Shown here one piece after another: positions 36,879 through 48,009 of a DNA stretch of 64,000 nucleotides. This DNA comes from Fictibacillus phosphorivorans. GTDB taxonomy: Bacteria > Bacillota > Bacilli > Bacillales > Fictibacillaceae. Positions within the stretch are counted from its first letter, which is position 1, and each line of letters opens with the position of its first letter. Location of the stretch: contig NZ_LRFC01000039.1 in the NCBI RefSeq assembly GCF_001619875.1, forward strand, positions 1-64,000. The letters run 5' to 3'. The notes beneath the pieces were generated by a model, which was given only the letters and a program-made list of their open reading frames with translations, was not told the origin of the DNA and did not search any database. Made by a program: the position numbers and the translations under genes.

Positions 36879-38369
36879 ATGAAAAAACAACCTAATACTG
36901 TTTTTATCGTTTCACTATTAATTTCTATCGTTTTTATTATCATAGGAAGTTTATTTCCTACCGAATTTCAAACAAAAGCTACAGCGATACAAAATTTTCT
37001 GCAAGAGAAATTTGGCTGGTTCTACCTTCTTTCAGCTACTAGTTTTTTAATCTTTGTTCTTTATTTAGCTTTTAGCAGGTACGGAAGAATTAAACTCGGA
37101 GAACCGGATGAAAAGCCTGAATACCATACTGTCACATGGTTTGCCATGTTATTTAGCGCCGGAATGGGTATTGGTCTTGTATTTTGGGGTGTAGCAGAAC
37201 CGATAAGCCATTTTTACACACCACCTTCAGGAGAAGGCGGAAATGCCGCCTCTGCACAAGCCGCTCTTAGGTACAGCTTCTTTCACTGGGGATTACATCC
37301 TTGGGCTATTTATACGCTTATCGGATTATCACTTGCTTATTTTAAATTCAGAAAAGGAGCACCAGGGTTAATCAGCTCCATATTCACTCCATTATTAGGA
37401 GAAGATAAAGTAAATGGACCTATTGGTAAAACCATTGACATTATCGCTGTACTCGCAACGATTTTTGGAGTTGCTACATCACTAGGTCTTGGCGCGGTTC
37501 AAATAAGCGGAGGAATCTCTTACTTATCGAACATATCAAATAACTTTACGACACAGCTGATCATTATAGCTGCTGTTACTGTATTATTTATTCTTTCTTC
37601 TCAAACAGGGTTAAACAAGGGGATTAAGTACCTAAGTAACCTGAATATATTCCTTGCCGTATTATTAATGGTATTCTTGCTCTTTGCATCATCTACAAAC
37701 TTTATTATGAATGTGTTTGTGCAATCTTTAGGGAATTATCTTCAATTTTTGCCTAGTATGAGTTTGAAATTAAGTCCGTTTCGGCCGAGTGAAGCTGGAT
37801 GGATACAAGGTTGGACCGTCTTTTATTGGGCTTGGTGGATTGCTTGGGCACCTTTCGTCGGTACCTTTATCGCACGTGTATCTAAAGGAAGAACCATTCG
37901 AGAGTTTATATTAGGAGTATTGCTTGTACCAACTGTTTTCGGAGCTCTTTGGTTTTCCATTTTTGGCGGCGCAGCATTACATCTAGAGATCTTTAACAAT
38001 GTTGGTTTGAATAAAATCATTACAGATAAAGGGACTGAGGTTGCCTTATTTGCATTATTTGAAAACTTGCCTTTTGGAACGATCATGTCAATGATAGCAA
38101 TCTTCTTAATCAGTACGTTCTTTATTACATCTGCTGACTCAGCTACATTTGTGCTTGGTATGCAAACGAGCCACGGCCGTTTAAATCCTTCCTCTATAAC
38201 AAAGTTTATATGGGGAATAGTAATTGCAGCTGCTGCAGCAATCCTTTTATATTCCGGCGGTTTAGAGGCTCTGCAAACAGCTTCCATCATTGCCGCTTTC
38301 CCTTTTGCGTTCGTATTGATCTTTATGATGTTTGCTCTTCAGAAAGCGTTATCTGAAGAAAAGAAATGA
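36879..38369 (+). CDS. BCCT family betaine/choline/carnitine transporter
   Basis: A 496-residue transporter with twelve membrane segments. Signatures are GMGIGLVFWGVAEP and the Trp-rich WAWWIAWAPFVGTFIARVSKGRT. Close to B. subtilis OpuD, a sodium-coupled glycine betaine carrier used in osmotic stress, but the substrate is not proven. AAAGGATG precedes ATG 36879. Single gene. Confidence 0.9.
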   Translation: MKKQPNTVFIVSLLISIVFIIIGSLFPTEFQTKATAIQNFLQEKFGWFYLLSATSFLIFVLYLAFSRYGRIKLGEPDEKPEYHTVTWFAMLFSAGMGIGLVFWGVAEPISHFYTPPSGEGGNAASAQAALRYSFFHWGLHPWAIYTLIGLSLAYFKFRKGAPGLISSIFTPLLGEDKVNGPIGKTIDIIAVLATIFGVATSLGLGAVQISGGISYLSNISNNFTTQLIIIAAVTVLFILSSQTGLNKGIKYLSNLNIFLAVLLMVFLLFASSTNFIMNVFVQSLGNYLQFLPSMSLKLSPFRPSEAGWIQGWTVFYWAWWIAWAPFVGTFIARVSKGRTIREFILGVLLVPTVFGALWFSIFGGAALHLEIFNNVGLNKIITDKGTEVALFALFENLPFGTIMSMIAIFLISTFFITSADSATFVLGMQTSHGRLNPSSITKFIWGIVIAAAAAILLYSGGLEALQTASIIAAFPFAFVLIFMMFALQKALSEEKK

Positions 38370-38377
38370 TACTTGGA

Positions 38378-38608
38378 CTAAATGAACAAAAGTTTACCTG
38401 TCACATAAACAACAGTTAATGATAGCGTAACATGTAAGGCTACTGACCTATTCTGAATGAAACGATATGCCACTAAAAAGTTAAAATAACCAAACATCAG
38501 TAATAGGATCGTTTCATAAAAACTATGATCATGATGCGAAAGAAAAAGAACGATTGAATACCCGCACCACATAACGATTTGAATAAGTATACTAAAAAAT
38601 ACGTTCAT
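38378..38608 (-). CDS. Small membrane protein, unknown
   Basis: A 76-residue protein with three hydrophobic segments (about 3-20, 28-48 and 56-75). ATG 38608 has CGGAGG 5 nt upstream. Not recognised. Convergent with the BCCT gene, 8 bp apart. Confidence 0.6.
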   Translation of the reverse strand: MNVFFSILIQIVMWCGYSIVLFLSHHDHSFYETILLLMFGYFNFLVAYRFIQNRSVALHVTLSLTVVYVTGKLLFI

Positions 38609-38783
38609 CTTGTCCTCCGAGTATTTCATTATAATTAAAGGGTATGACACGTTGTGCAATATATGATTGAATGAAATGCTGTTTCCTTAACTTTGTCTCA
38701 TTAGAAATGTGGCTTATTATCGGCTAACGTCAGATGTGTGGGATCGTGCATCTTACACATCAATCAACATTTTTTTAAGAAAA

Positions 38784-38834
38784 ACAAAAAACCCCTTGCA
38801 AGCCTGAAATGTCAGCCTGCAAGGGGGTTTTTAT
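38784..38834 (-). terminator. Terminator of the pdh operon
   Basis: ACCCC(C)TTGCAGGCTGA/TCAGGCTTGCAAGGGGT-type stem followed by TTTTTTGTTTTTC on the minus strand. One of the strongest in the window. Confidence 0.88.
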
Positions 38835-38842
38835 TAATGGCT

Positions 38843-40255
38843 TTATTTTACGATATGAACTGGAAGTCCGATTGCAACTTCAGCTGCTTCCATAGAAATT
38901 TCTCCGAATGTTGGATGCGCGTGAATTGTCATAGCGATATCTTCTGCAGTCATTCCTGCTTCAATTGCTAATCCTAATTCGGCGATCATATCAGATGCAT
39001 TTCCACCGGCAATTTGAGCACCTAAAACAAGTCCATCTTCTTTACGAGTGATAAGTTTCATGAACCCATCTGTTTCGTTCATAGATAGAGCACGTCCGTT
39101 TGCTGCAAATGGGAATTTAGATGCTTTTACATCAAATCCTGCTTCTTTAGCAGACTTCTCATCGTAACCTACAGTAGCAAGTTCTGGATCTGTGAATACA
39201 ACAGCTGGAATAGCCATGTAATCAATTTCAGCTGCATGTCCTGAAATTACTTCTGCTGCAACTTTACCTTCATAAGAAGCTTTGTGAGCAAGAGCTGGAC
39301 CTTCAACTACATCACCGATTGCATAGATTCCATTTACACTTGTTTGAGCTTTTTTGTTGATTTTGATAAGACCACGCTCGGTCATTTCAACACCAACTTG
39401 CTCAAGACCAAGTTCTTCTGTATTTGGACGACGGCCGACAGTAACAAGAACATAGTCAGCTTCAAACGTCTTAGACTCGCCTTTAATTTCAGCAGTTACA
39501 GTTACTCCGTCTTTTGTTTCTTCAACGCCTTTAGCCATTGCTTCTGTAAATACTTCCACATTGCCTTTTTTCTTTAAGCGTTTTGAAACAACTTGGCTCA
39601 TTTGCTTTTCAAAACCAGGCAGGATTTGTTTGCTTCCTTCAAGGATTGTTACTTCAGTACCGAAGTTAGCATAAGCTGTTCCAAGCTCCATACCGATATA
39701 ACCACCACCGATAACTACCATCTTCTTAGGAATTTCTTTAAGAGCAAGAGCTCCAGTAGAAGAAATGATACGGTCACTCCATTTGAAACCTGGGATTTCA
39801 ATCGGACGAGACCCAGTAGCGATAATCGCATTTTTGAACGTATATGTTTGAGAGTTCTTCTCGTCCATGATGCGTACAGTATTTTCATTTACGAAATAAG
39901 CTTCACCACGAATGATTTCAACTTTATTTCCTTTTAGCAATCCTTCAACACCGCCAGTTAGCTTCTTAACGATGCCTGCTTTCCAGTCTTGAACTTTGCT
40001 GAAATCCACTTTCACGTTTTCAACAGTAATACCCATGTCTTCTGAGTGATTCGCATGTTCTACACGGTGACCTGCATTAATTAAAGCTTTTGATGGAATA
40101 CAGCCTACGTTCAAACAAACGCCGCCCATTTCTGCCTTTTCCGCAATAGCTACTTTTTGTCCTAACTGTGCAGCGCGAATTGCCGCAACATATCCCCCAG
40201 GACCTGAGCCTATAACAAGTGTGTCTAACTCAATTGGAAAATCTCCTACTACCAT
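38843..40255 (-). CDS. pdhD: Dihydrolipoyl dehydrogenase (E3 of PDH)
   Basis: A 470-residue flavoprotein. FAD loop GSGPGG at 16-21, redox pair Cys47/Cys52 in CLNVGC, NAD loop GGGYIGME, and the catalytic His in HAHPTFGE. It reoxidises dihydrolipoyl groups of E2 and reduces NAD. Starts 4 nt after the pdhC stop with GGAGGCG. Last gene of pdhABCD. Confidence 0.96.
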   Translation of the reverse strand: MVVGDFPIELDTLVIGSGPGGYVAAIRAAQLGQKVAIAEKAEMGGVCLNVGCIPSKALINAGHRVEHANHSEDMGITVENVKVDFSKVQDWKAGIVKKLTGGVEGLLKGNKVEIIRGEAYFVNENTVRIMDEKNSQTYTFKNAIIATGSRPIEIPGFKWSDRIISSTGALALKEIPKKMVVIGGGYIGMELGTAYANFGTEVTILEGSKQILPGFEKQMSQVVSKRLKKKGNVEVFTEAMAKGVEETKDGVTVTAEIKGESKTFEADYVLVTVGRRPNTEELGLEQVGVEMTERGLIKINKKAQTSVNGIYAIGDVVEGPALAHKASYEGKVAAEVISGHAAEIDYMAIPAVVFTDPELATVGYDEKSAKEAGFDVKASKFPFAANGRALSMNETDGFMKLITRKEDGLVLGAQIAGGNASDMIAELGLAIEAGMTAEDIAMTIHAHPTFGEISMEAAEVAIGLPVHIVK

Positions 40256-40259
40256 CGAA

Positions 40260-41576
40260 TTACGCCTCCATTACTAATAGTTGTGGATCGTTCAATAAAC
40301 GCTTAATGTGATTCAATGCATTTTGAGCTGTTGCACCATCGATCAGACGGTGGTCAAAGCTAAGAGATAGAGCTAAAACAGGAGCTACTATTACTTCTCC
40401 ATCTTTAACAACTGCTTTTTCAGCAATACGGCCGATACCTAAGATCGCTACTTCTGGGTGGTTGATTACTGGTGTGAACCATTGACCGCCTGCAGAACCA
40501 ATATTCGTAATCGTACAAGATCCTCCCTTCATCTCTTCACCAGAAAGCTTGCCATCACGTGCTTTAGTAGCTAGCTCATTGATTTCAGAAGAGATTTTGA
40601 AGATGGATTTACGATCAGCTTCTTTAACAACTGGTACCATTAGGCCGTTATCTGTATCTGCCGCAATACCGATATTATAGTAGTGCTTGTACACGATTTC
40701 TTCGTTTGCATCGTCAATTGATGCATTAAGCACAGGGTATTCACGTAGTGCAGAAGTTAATGCTTTTACCACGTACGGAAGATAAGTAAGCTTGATGCCT
40801 TTATCTGCAGCAACTTGCTTAAACTTCTTGCGGTGTGCAACAAGATCAGTAACGTCCACTTCATCCATTAGTGTAACATGTGGAGCTGTATGTTTGGAGT
40901 TAACCATCGCTTTTGAGATCGCTTTTCTAATTCCTTTGATCTTTTCGCGAGTTTCCATCTCTCCAGCCGGGATCGCTTTTGGTGCTTCTTTCTTCGCTTC
41001 AGCTTTTGGTGCTTCTTCGCCAGCTTTAGTTGCTTCAGCTGCCGCTTCCCCACCGCCGCTTACAAATTTGTCGATATCTTCTTTTAATACACGTCCGTTG
41101 TCACCAGAACCTTGTACTTTACGGATATCAACTTCTTTTTCACGAGCATATTTACGAACAGAAGGCATTGCGATAACACGCTGTGATTCATCAGCAGGCT
41201 CTTCTTTAGCTGTGTCTTCACTCTTATCTGTTTTTGCTTCTTCTTTAGCTTGATCAGCAGCAACATTTTTCTCTTCTTCCGCTTTTGGCTGTTCAGGAGC
41301 TTCTTCGCCTCCACCATGAGCGTCAGCAGGGATTTCACCTTCTGCCTCAATCGTTACTAGAACATCACCAACAACAGAAACTGTTCCTTCATCTACTTTT
41401 ACTTCAAGAATTTTACCGTCTACAGGAGATGGAATTTCTACTACAGCTTTATCGTTTTGGACTTCAAGCAGAATGTCGTCTTCTTTAACAGTATCACCTG
41501 CTTTTACAAACCACTTTACGATTTCACCTTCGTGAATTCCTTCACCAATATCGGGAAGCTTAAATTCATATGCCAC
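40260..41576 (-). CDS. pdhC: Dihydrolipoyl acetyltransferase (E2 of PDH)
   Basis: A 438-residue core subunit. One lipoyl domain with lipoyl-Lys43 in NDKAVVEIP, an Ala/Glu/Lys-rich linker, a peripheral-subunit-binding domain (about 135-172), a second linker, and the acyltransferase domain with catalytic His409 in DHRLIDG. Transfers acetyl groups to CoA. A large hairpin lies in the 103-bp gap after pdhB. Confidence 0.96.
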   Translation of the reverse strand: MAYEFKLPDIGEGIHEGEIVKWFVKAGDTVKEDDILLEVQNDKAVVEIPSPVDGKILEVKVDEGTVSVVGDVLVTIEAEGEIPADAHGGGEEAPEQPKAEEEKNVAADQAKEEAKTDKSEDTAKEEPADESQRVIAMPSVRKYAREKEVDIRKVQGSGDNGRVLKEDIDKFVSGGGEAAAEATKAGEEAPKAEAKKEAPKAIPAGEMETREKIKGIRKAISKAMVNSKHTAPHVTLMDEVDVTDLVAHRKKFKQVAADKGIKLTYLPYVVKALTSALREYPVLNASIDDANEEIVYKHYYNIGIAADTDNGLMVPVVKEADRKSIFKISSEINELATKARDGKLSGEEMKGGSCTITNIGSAGGQWFTPVINHPEVAILGIGRIAEKAVVKDGEVIVAPVLALSLSFDHRLIDGATAQNALNHIKRLLNDPQLLVMEA

Positions 41577-41627
41577 AACTAACGCCTCCTATTTTGTTTC
41601 AATCTTTTTATCTAACGATGTGAAAGA

Positions 41628-41667
41628 GCTGAAAGGAACCGTCAACGGTGACGATCCTTTCAGCTTG
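41628..41667 (-). other. Stable stem-loop between pdhB and pdhC
   Basis: AGCTGAAAGGA/TCCTTTCAGCT, with GTCA/TGAC continuing the stem around ACGG. No T run follows, so it is probably not a full terminator. It could protect or separate the pdhAB and pdhCD parts of the transcript. Confidence 0.65.
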
Positions 41668-41679
41668 CAGTTTTGTTTT

Positions 41680-42657
41680 TTAGAAATTGTAGACTTTCTT
41701 TGCTTTATCTACAATATCACGATGATCTGGAATCCAAACATCTTCTGCAGATGCATAAGGGAATACAGTATCTGGTGCTGTTACACGCAGAACAGGAGCT
41801 TCCAGATTTAAAATAGCACGATCGTTAATTTCAGCTACAACAAACGCACCGATACCTGCTTGTTTTTGAGCTTCTTGTACAACGATAGCTCGTCCTGTTT
41901 TTTCAACAGAAGCAATAATTGTGTCAATATCAAGCGGGCTGATCGTACGAAGGTCGATTACCTCTGCAGAAATGCCATCTTTCTCAAGCTCTTCAGCAGC
42001 TTTTAATGAAGCATGAACCATTGCACCGTAAGTAATGATAGAAACATCCTTACCTTCACGCTTCACATCAGCTTTTCCTAATTCAATCGTGTATTCTTCT
42101 TCAGGTACTTCGCCACGGAAAGAACGGTATAATTTCATGTGCTCTAAATAAACAACAGGATCGTTGTCTCGAATTGCAGAAATTAAAAGCCCTTTTGCAT
42201 CATAAGGAGTTGATGGAATAACAACTTTAATCCCTGGTGTTTGATACATTAATCCTTCTAGGCTGTCCGCATGTAGTTCTGGTGTTTTAACCCCACCACC
42301 GAATGGTGAACGGATTGTTACGGGAGAACTGTATACTCCTCCTGAACGATAGCGCATACGAGCCATTTGAGCTGCTATTGAGTCAAATACTTCAAATACG
42401 AAGCCAAAGAATTGAATCTCCATTACTGGACGGAAACCTGTAAGCCCAAGACCTATCGCAAGTCCCCCAATTCCAGACTCGGCAAGTGGTGTATCAAAAA
42501 CTCGATCTTCTCCAAACTCTTTTTGAAGTCCTTCAGTTGCACGGAATACACCGCCGTTTTGACCAACGTCTTCACCAAAAACAAGTACGTTTTCGTTGTT
42601 TTTCAATTCATTGCGCATTGCGTCTGTAATTGCTTGAATCATAGTCATTTGAGCCAT
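41680..42657 (-). CDS. pdhB: Pyruvate dehydrogenase E1 beta subunit
   Basis: A 325-residue transketolase-like subunit, beginning [14 protein letters not shown] with [17 protein letters not shown]. It forms the E1 heterotetramer with PdhA that decarboxylates pyruvate and acetylates the lipoyl group. It starts 1 nt after the pdhA stop, so the two are coupled. Confidence 0.96.
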   Translation of the reverse strand: MAQMTMIQAITDAMRNELKNNENVLVFGEDVGQNGGVFRATEGLQKEFGEDRVFDTPLAESGIGGLAIGLGLTGFRPVMEIQFFGFVFEVFDSIAAQMARMRYRSGGVYSSPVTIRSPFGGGVKTPELHADSLEGLMYQTPGIKVVIPSTPYDAKGLLISAIRDNDPVVYLEHMKLYRSFRGEVPEEEYTIELGKADVKREGKDVSIITYGAMVHASLKAAEELEKDGISAEVIDLRTISPLDIDTIIASVEKTGRAIVVQEAQKQAGIGAFVVAEINDRAILNLEAPVLRVTAPDTVFPYASAEDVWIPDHRDIVDKAKKVYNF

Positions 42658-42658
42658 A

Positions 42659-43747
<1,089 letters not shown>

Positions 43748-43993
43748 TCACCTCTTCCTTTCTTTTACCCTGTCAATTTTCCCTTATCTTAAAAACATGC
43801 ACATATTTAACAGGTTGCCCAAAGTGAAACATTTTTAAGACAGGTTTATATTTATAAAAGGCTTTTAGGTATGCCTTTGTGTACCCACCTGAAGTTTTCC
43901 CTTGAATACAAGAGCTAAACCATCTTGCGGCACCCTAACTGTATTACTATTTTATGTAACTAGAGTAACACAACAATCCTTTTCACGTAAATT

Positions 43994-44022
43994 AGTTTAC
44001 ACCACCGTTTAAACACAGTCAA
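43994..44022 (-). promoter_or_regulatory. Candidate sigma-A promoter of pdhABCD
   Basis: Minus strand TTGACT (44017-44022), exact 17-bp spacer, TAAACT (43994-43999). It would give a leader of about 240 nt. The rest of the 43742-44408 gap is AT-rich; I see no gene in it. Not confirmed. Confidence 0.45.
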
Positions 44023-44408
44023 TCTATAGGTTATATATAGTTTAAACTACATAAAGCGATTTCTTGCAATTAAGGTGTTAACTGTAAAACATAAAACTGT
44101 TTCATATCAAAAATCTTTCTGTATCAGTGACAAAAACAGCCGTTTACTAAGTCTCCTGATGACGTTCTTCAAGTCAGAGTGAATATACCAAAAAATACTG
44201 CATCCGTAACCTTTGTTAGGGAATATATATTGAATATCAGATGGTTGAACGTATGATTGAGACTTATACAAATAAACCAAAAACAACTGACTAGGATGAA
44301 AAGATTTTTCAAATTGAGGATTAACGTTCTTTTTTATTAAAAATGCTCTATGATATGATAAGAGAAAATTAAAATAGTTTAAAGTTCAAAGGCACGGAGG
44401 TTATGCTT

Positions 44409-44960
44409 GTGTTAACCATGAAGGATATCGTTAGAGAAGGTCATCCTGCTCTAAGACAAAAATCAGTTGAGGTATCTGTACCTTTTTCTGAAGAAGATAA
44501 AAAAACGGCTAAGGAACTGCTTGAGTTTGTAAAAAACAGTCAGGACCCTGAGATTGCAAACAAATACAATCTACGGCCAGGGATTGGATTAGCAGCCCCT
44601 CAAATCGGCATATCTAAACGTATTTTTGCTTTCCATGTAACAGATGAAAGTGGGAAATTATATAGCTATGCATTACTAAACCCTAAAATTATCAGTCACT
44701 CCGTACAAATGACTTATTTAGACGGTGGTGAAGGTTGCCTATCTGTTGATAGAGAAGTTCCTGGATTCGTTCCTCGCTATGCAAAACTTACCGTAAAAGG
44801 GTATACCCCAGATGGTTCGGAAGTAGAACTCAAGCTAAAAGGTTTGCCAGGAATTTGTTTTCAGCATGAACTTGATCATTTAGATGGCATCATGTTCTAC
44901 GATCGCATAAATGAAAAACAGCCATTCGAACCACCAGCAAACTCAGTAGTGTTCAGATAG
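44409..44960 (+). CDS. def: Peptide deformylase
   Basis: A 183-residue metalloenzyme that removes the formyl group from nascent proteins. The three motifs are intact: GIGLAAPQI, EGCLSVD and HELDHLDG (metal ligands Cys and two His). The insertion before motif 1 marks the type II enzyme, like B. subtilis YkrB (DefB). GTG 44409 has GGAGG 8 nt upstream and gives the family N-terminus; ATG 44403 touches the site. Confidence 0.94.
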   Translation: MLTMKDIVREGHPALRQKSVEVSVPFSEEDKKTAKELLEFVKNSQDPEIANKYNLRPGIGLAAPQIGISKRIFAFHVTDESGKLYSYALLNPKIISHSVQMTYLDGGEGCLSVDREVPGFVPRYAKLTVKGYTPDGSEVELKLKGLPGICFQHELDHLDGIMFYDRINEKQPFEPPANSVVFR

Positions 44961-45003
44961 CTGAATGATTATCTAATTGAAGAATGAAATGAACAAGAAT
45001 ATG

Positions 45004-45044
45004 ACTCACAAGGGCTTTAAAGGCCTTTGTGGGTTATTTTTACG
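45004..45044 (+). terminator. Terminator of def
   Basis: CACAAGGGCTTT/AAAGGCCTTTGTG hairpin followed by TTATTTTTA. Confidence 0.75.
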
Positions 45045-45110
45045 TTCACAATCGGGTCTGCATATATACTCATTGGGATATAAAATCACTGATTTGAGAA
45101 ACTCCCCGCA

Positions 45111-45165
45111 TTAATTCCAGAAGTTCAAGTGTTATATCCAAAAGTTTTGCCTGTTTATCCGCGAG
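45111..45165. repeat. Three-unit 21-bp degenerate tandem array
   Basis: Cores TTAATTCCAGAAG (ending CC at 45118), TTATATCCAAAAG (CC at 45139) and TTTATCCGCGAG (CC at 45160), each 21 bp apart, with unconserved DNA between. Shares the TTAT..CC core with the array at 60.7 kb. Short, so moderate confidence. Confidence 0.5.
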
Positions 45166-45221
45166 TCCACATAACTTGACAAAAATAAAGATGTCAATAC
45201 CCTCCACCCATTTAGAAGACA

Positions 45222-45269
45222 GTCAAAAAATAGAGAGGAATGACTCCAATTTGAGTCATCCCTCTTTTA
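45222..45269 (-). terminator. Terminator downstream of cstA
   Basis: AGAG(A)GGAATGACTC/GAGTCATCCCTCT hairpin, followed on the minus strand by ATTTTTTGAC. It lies about 210 bp beyond the cstA stop with dispersed repeat C between. Confidence 0.7.
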
Positions 45270-45319
45270 TAAACGCATTTTTCTATAAGAATTGTAGCTT
45301 TCCAATATAATCTTCTATG

Positions 45320-45451
45320 ATTAATGACTGGCGTGCAAGGTGTGAGACTCTCGGCTAAGACAGGCGGGCAGTCCGAAAAGTGGGAGTGGCTCACCGCCTG
45401 CCCAAAGCGAGCAACTGGAATGGAAATCATCCACTTACAAAAGCAACAAAG
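45320..45451 (-). repeat. Dispersed intergenic repeat, copy C
   Basis: Reverse complement shares TTGTTGCTTTTGTAAGTGG, GATTTCCATTCCAG, TGCTCGCTTTG and GGCAGGCGGTGAGCCAC with copies A and B; the middle differs. It lies between the convergent genes def and cstA, in the 44961-45474 gap with the array at 45.1 kb and two terminators. Confidence 0.8.
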
Positions 45452-45474
45452 TTTGCGCAAACAGCTTTTATAAT

Positions 45475-46908
45475 TTAAGCTACATCACGGTCATCATCAA
45501 CGAGCAATGCGTCTTGTTCATTTGTTTTACTTCGGATAAACAGCATTGTTACTAAAACGGTCGTAACTCCTGCGATGGTATAGGAAATCATTTCAGATAA
45601 TCCTAAACCGATAGGCGCATTACAAATATAAGTTACCGTAACCATTGTCATAAAGATAGCTGGCAATGTGGCAATCCAATGGTTTTTATTCGATCTTTTT
45701 AAATACATTGCCCCTACCCATAATGCAAGCATCGCCGTGGACTGATTTGCCCACGAAAAATAACGCCATAAAAGTGTAAAGTCAATTTTAGTTAGCAAGA
45801 AAGAGATGATAAACAAAGGTATCGCAATCCAAAGTCTTGGAGCTAATTTCTTTTGGCTAATGTTAAAATAATCAGCTAAGATCATTCTTGCGCTTCTAAA
45901 TGAAGTATCACCAGAAGTGATGGGTAAAATGATAACCCCAATCACAGCAAGTGTTCCACCGACTGCTCCTAGCATTGTAACGGACACTTCACTTACAACA
46001 GCTGCAGGTCCCCCTTGTGCAATGATTGCAGCAAGTGATTTCCCATCGAAAAGGCTCATAGCGGCAGTCGCCCAGATCATAGCGATTACAGCTTCTGCAA
46101 TCATCATGCCGTAAAAGATTTTTCTGCCTTCTTTTTCATTTTTGGTAGTGCGCGAGATTATCGGTGATTGTGTTGCATGAAACCCAGAAAGTGCACCACA
46201 TGAAATAGTTAAGAACAATAGTGGGAAAATCGGCACATTATCTGGATGCATGTTTTCTAATGAGATTTCTGGGACAGGTGCGCCCGTCAACACTAGTCCT
46301 CCACCTATGCCGATCGCACTGATAACAAGCAATGCTCCAAATATGGGATATACACGGCCGATGATCTTATCTACAGGCAGTAGTGTAGCTAAAATATAAT
46401 AAACAAAAATTAGACCAATGATCACACTTAAACTCATCCAGTTACCTGTTAAATCATGAATAAGGGCAGCCGGAGCAGTTACGAAAACAGTACCTACTAA
46501 TAGCAGAAGTAAAAGCGTAAACCCGTTTACTACGTGCTTCATCGCCTTTCCTAAGAACTTACCAGCAAGCTGAGGCAAATGTGCTCCTCGATTACGAATC
46601 GATATCATTCCCGTTAGGTAATCGTGTACTGCACCTGCAAATATGGCACCTAGCACAATCCATAGAAAAGCAACAGGGCCATATAGCGCTCCCATGATCG
46701 GGCCAAAAATTGGGCCTACCCCTGCAATATTCAAGAGCTGCACGAGAGAATTGGTTTTAGTCCCCATTGGAACATAATCAATACCATCTTCTTGTGCATA
46801 TGCTGGGGTTTTCCTGTTTTGTTTAATCCCAAATACTTTCTCAACATACTTTCCATACGTAAAATAACCAACAATCAATAAGACGATGGATACTAAAAAT
46901 GTAATCAT
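45475..46908 (-). CDS. cstA: CstA family carbon-starvation transporter (short form)
   Basis: A 477-residue protein with about a dozen membrane segments. The CstA signatures NIAGVGPIFGPIMGALYGP and GFHATQSPI are present. Family members import peptides or pyruvate during carbon starvation. It is shorter than the roughly 600-700-residue E. coli type, as in many Bacillaceae. The promoter carries a cre site, so sugar repression through CcpA is likely. Confidence 0.87.
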   Translation of the reverse strand: MITFLVSIVLLIVGYFTYGKYVEKVFGIKQNRKTPAYAQEDGIDYVPMGTKTNSLVQLLNIAGVGPIFGPIMGALYGPVAFLWIVLGAIFAGAVHDYLTGMISIRNRGAHLPQLAGKFLGKAMKHVVNGFTLLLLLLVGTVFVTAPAALIHDLTGNWMSLSVIIGLIFVYYILATLLPVDKIIGRVYPIFGALLVISAIGIGGGLVLTGAPVPEISLENMHPDNVPIFPLLFLTISCGALSGFHATQSPIISRTTKNEKEGRKIFYGMMIAEAVIAMIWATAAMSLFDGKSLAAIIAQGGPAAVVSEVSVTMLGAVGGTLAVIGVIILPITSGDTSFRSARMILADYFNISQKKLAPRLWIAIPLFIISFLLTKIDFTLLWRYFSWANQSTAMLALWVGAMYLKRSNKNHWIATLPAIFMTMVTVTYICNAPIGLGLSEMISYTIAGVTTVLVTMLFIRSKTNEQDALLVDDDRDVA

Positions 46909-46925
46909 GCTGATCCCTCCCTTGT

Positions 46926-46967
46926 TGTATACGCTTACATTCTACACCAAAAAGAAAAAACACTCAA
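46926..46967 (-). promoter_or_regulatory. cstA promoter with overlapping cre site
   Basis: Minus strand -35 TTGAGT (46962-46967), 17-bp spacer, -10 TAGAAT (46939-46944). TGTATACGCTTACA (46926-46939, plus strand) fits the cre consensus TGWNANCGNTNWCA in 13 of 14 and overlaps the start point. The -35 box is part of the upstream gene's terminator stem. Confidence 0.72.
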
Positions 46968-46986
46968 TTTTAAACTGAGTGTTTTA
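46954..46986 (-). terminator. Terminator of the EamA gene
   Basis: ACACTCA/TGAGTGT stem followed on the minus strand by TTTTTTCTTTTTG. It overlaps the stop codon at 46984. Confidence 0.75.
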
Positions 46987-47892
46987 TGCGGATTGATCTT
47001 GTTTGATTAGAGTATCATTAATTCGTTTTTTCTTTCCGGTTAAATAAACTCCTGCAAAAATCAATATCAATCCTAAAAAAGCAATAGGATGTATCTTCTC
47101 ACTCAATAACACACTTCCCCAAATTACGGCAGATACAGGCACAAGATATGTTACAAGAGTGGCAAACTCAGCTGAACCGGCAGATATCATGTAATAATAC
47201 AAAAGATAAGCTAGCCCAAATCCAAATACTCCTAGACCAATAATAGAGAGTACAACCTTTTGATCGAACGCATGATCAGGCATATGCCACCCGCCAGTAA
47301 ATCCCATCATAATTGCGCTTAATAAGAAACCAGCAAGAAGAGTTGTGGAAGCTGTTATCCAAACTGTCGTATCTTGCAAGTGCTTCTTAGCATATTGTGA
47401 GCTGTATCCATAACAGCTTGTAGCTATTAACATTAAAACGATCCCTAGTATGAGCTGGTTCTTCGCTAATCCTGGTGCATCAATATCCATTAACAATATG
47501 ATTCCCACGAAACCAATCATAACCCCTATCCACTGTCTCCATTGCATTCTTACTGAAAAGAAAAACACTCCCATCATAGTTGTCCAAATTGGAGTTGTGG
47601 CATTCAAGATAGCTGTGTATCCACTATCCAGAAATGTTTCACTCCAAGCAATTAAACCCCAAGGAAGCCCTGCATTTAATACGCCAACTAAGGCAAGTTT
47701 TTTTATAGGCATCGTTCTCCAGTTTACGGTTTGTTTACTTAAAAGAAACAAAGGAACAATCGTTAGAATGCCTAGCAAACACCGAATAAAAACAATTTGC
47801 CATGGGTCAAACACACTAAGTAATACTTTAATGAACAAAAAAGACATTCCCCAGATCAAGCTCAAAACAAAAAGTGCTGAATAAAGTTTCAT
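46984..47892 (-). CDS. EamA-family (DMT) transporter
   Basis: A 302-residue protein with ten membrane segments in two EamA halves (about 1-135 and 148-285) and a basic tail. Such proteins export amino acids or other metabolites; substrate unknown. Start ATG 47892. It is directly upstream of cstA but separated by a terminator. Confidence 0.85.
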   Translation of the reverse strand: MKLYSALFVLSLIWGMSFLFIKVLLSVFDPWQIVFIRCLLGILTIVPLFLLSKQTVNWRTMPIKKLALVGVLNAGLPWGLIAWSETFLDSGYTAILNATTPIWTTMMGVFFFSVRMQWRQWIGVMIGFVGIILLMDIDAPGLAKNQLILGIVLMLIATSCYGYSSQYAKKHLQDTTVWITASTTLLAGFLLSAIMMGFTGGWHMPDHAFDQKVVLSIIGLGVFGFGLAYLLYYYMISAGSAEFATLVTYLVPVSAVIWGSVLLSEKIHPIAFLGLILIFAGVYLTGKKKRINDTLIKQDQSA

Positions 47893-48009
47893 CCTTCGAC
47901 ACTTCCCCCTTTTATATAGTAACCATTACTTAACTGTAACAATTTCCCTCTCAAAATCTTGTTTCAATTACGCATACTATGTAATAAAAAAATGAACGGA
48001 GGGTAATAA

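Noticed and set aside
37823-38290. 155-residue frame antisense to the BCCT transporter
   Set aside because: Shadow of a well-conserved membrane protein; no start signal.
40792-41253. Long frame on the plus strand inside pdhC
   Set aside because: It is antisense to the Ala/Glu/Lys-rich linkers of E2; low-complexity coding DNA opens such frames by chance.
45212-45460. Protein of 82 residues on the minus strand
   Set aside because: It lies over dispersed repeat C and a terminator, has no ribosome site and no family likeness.
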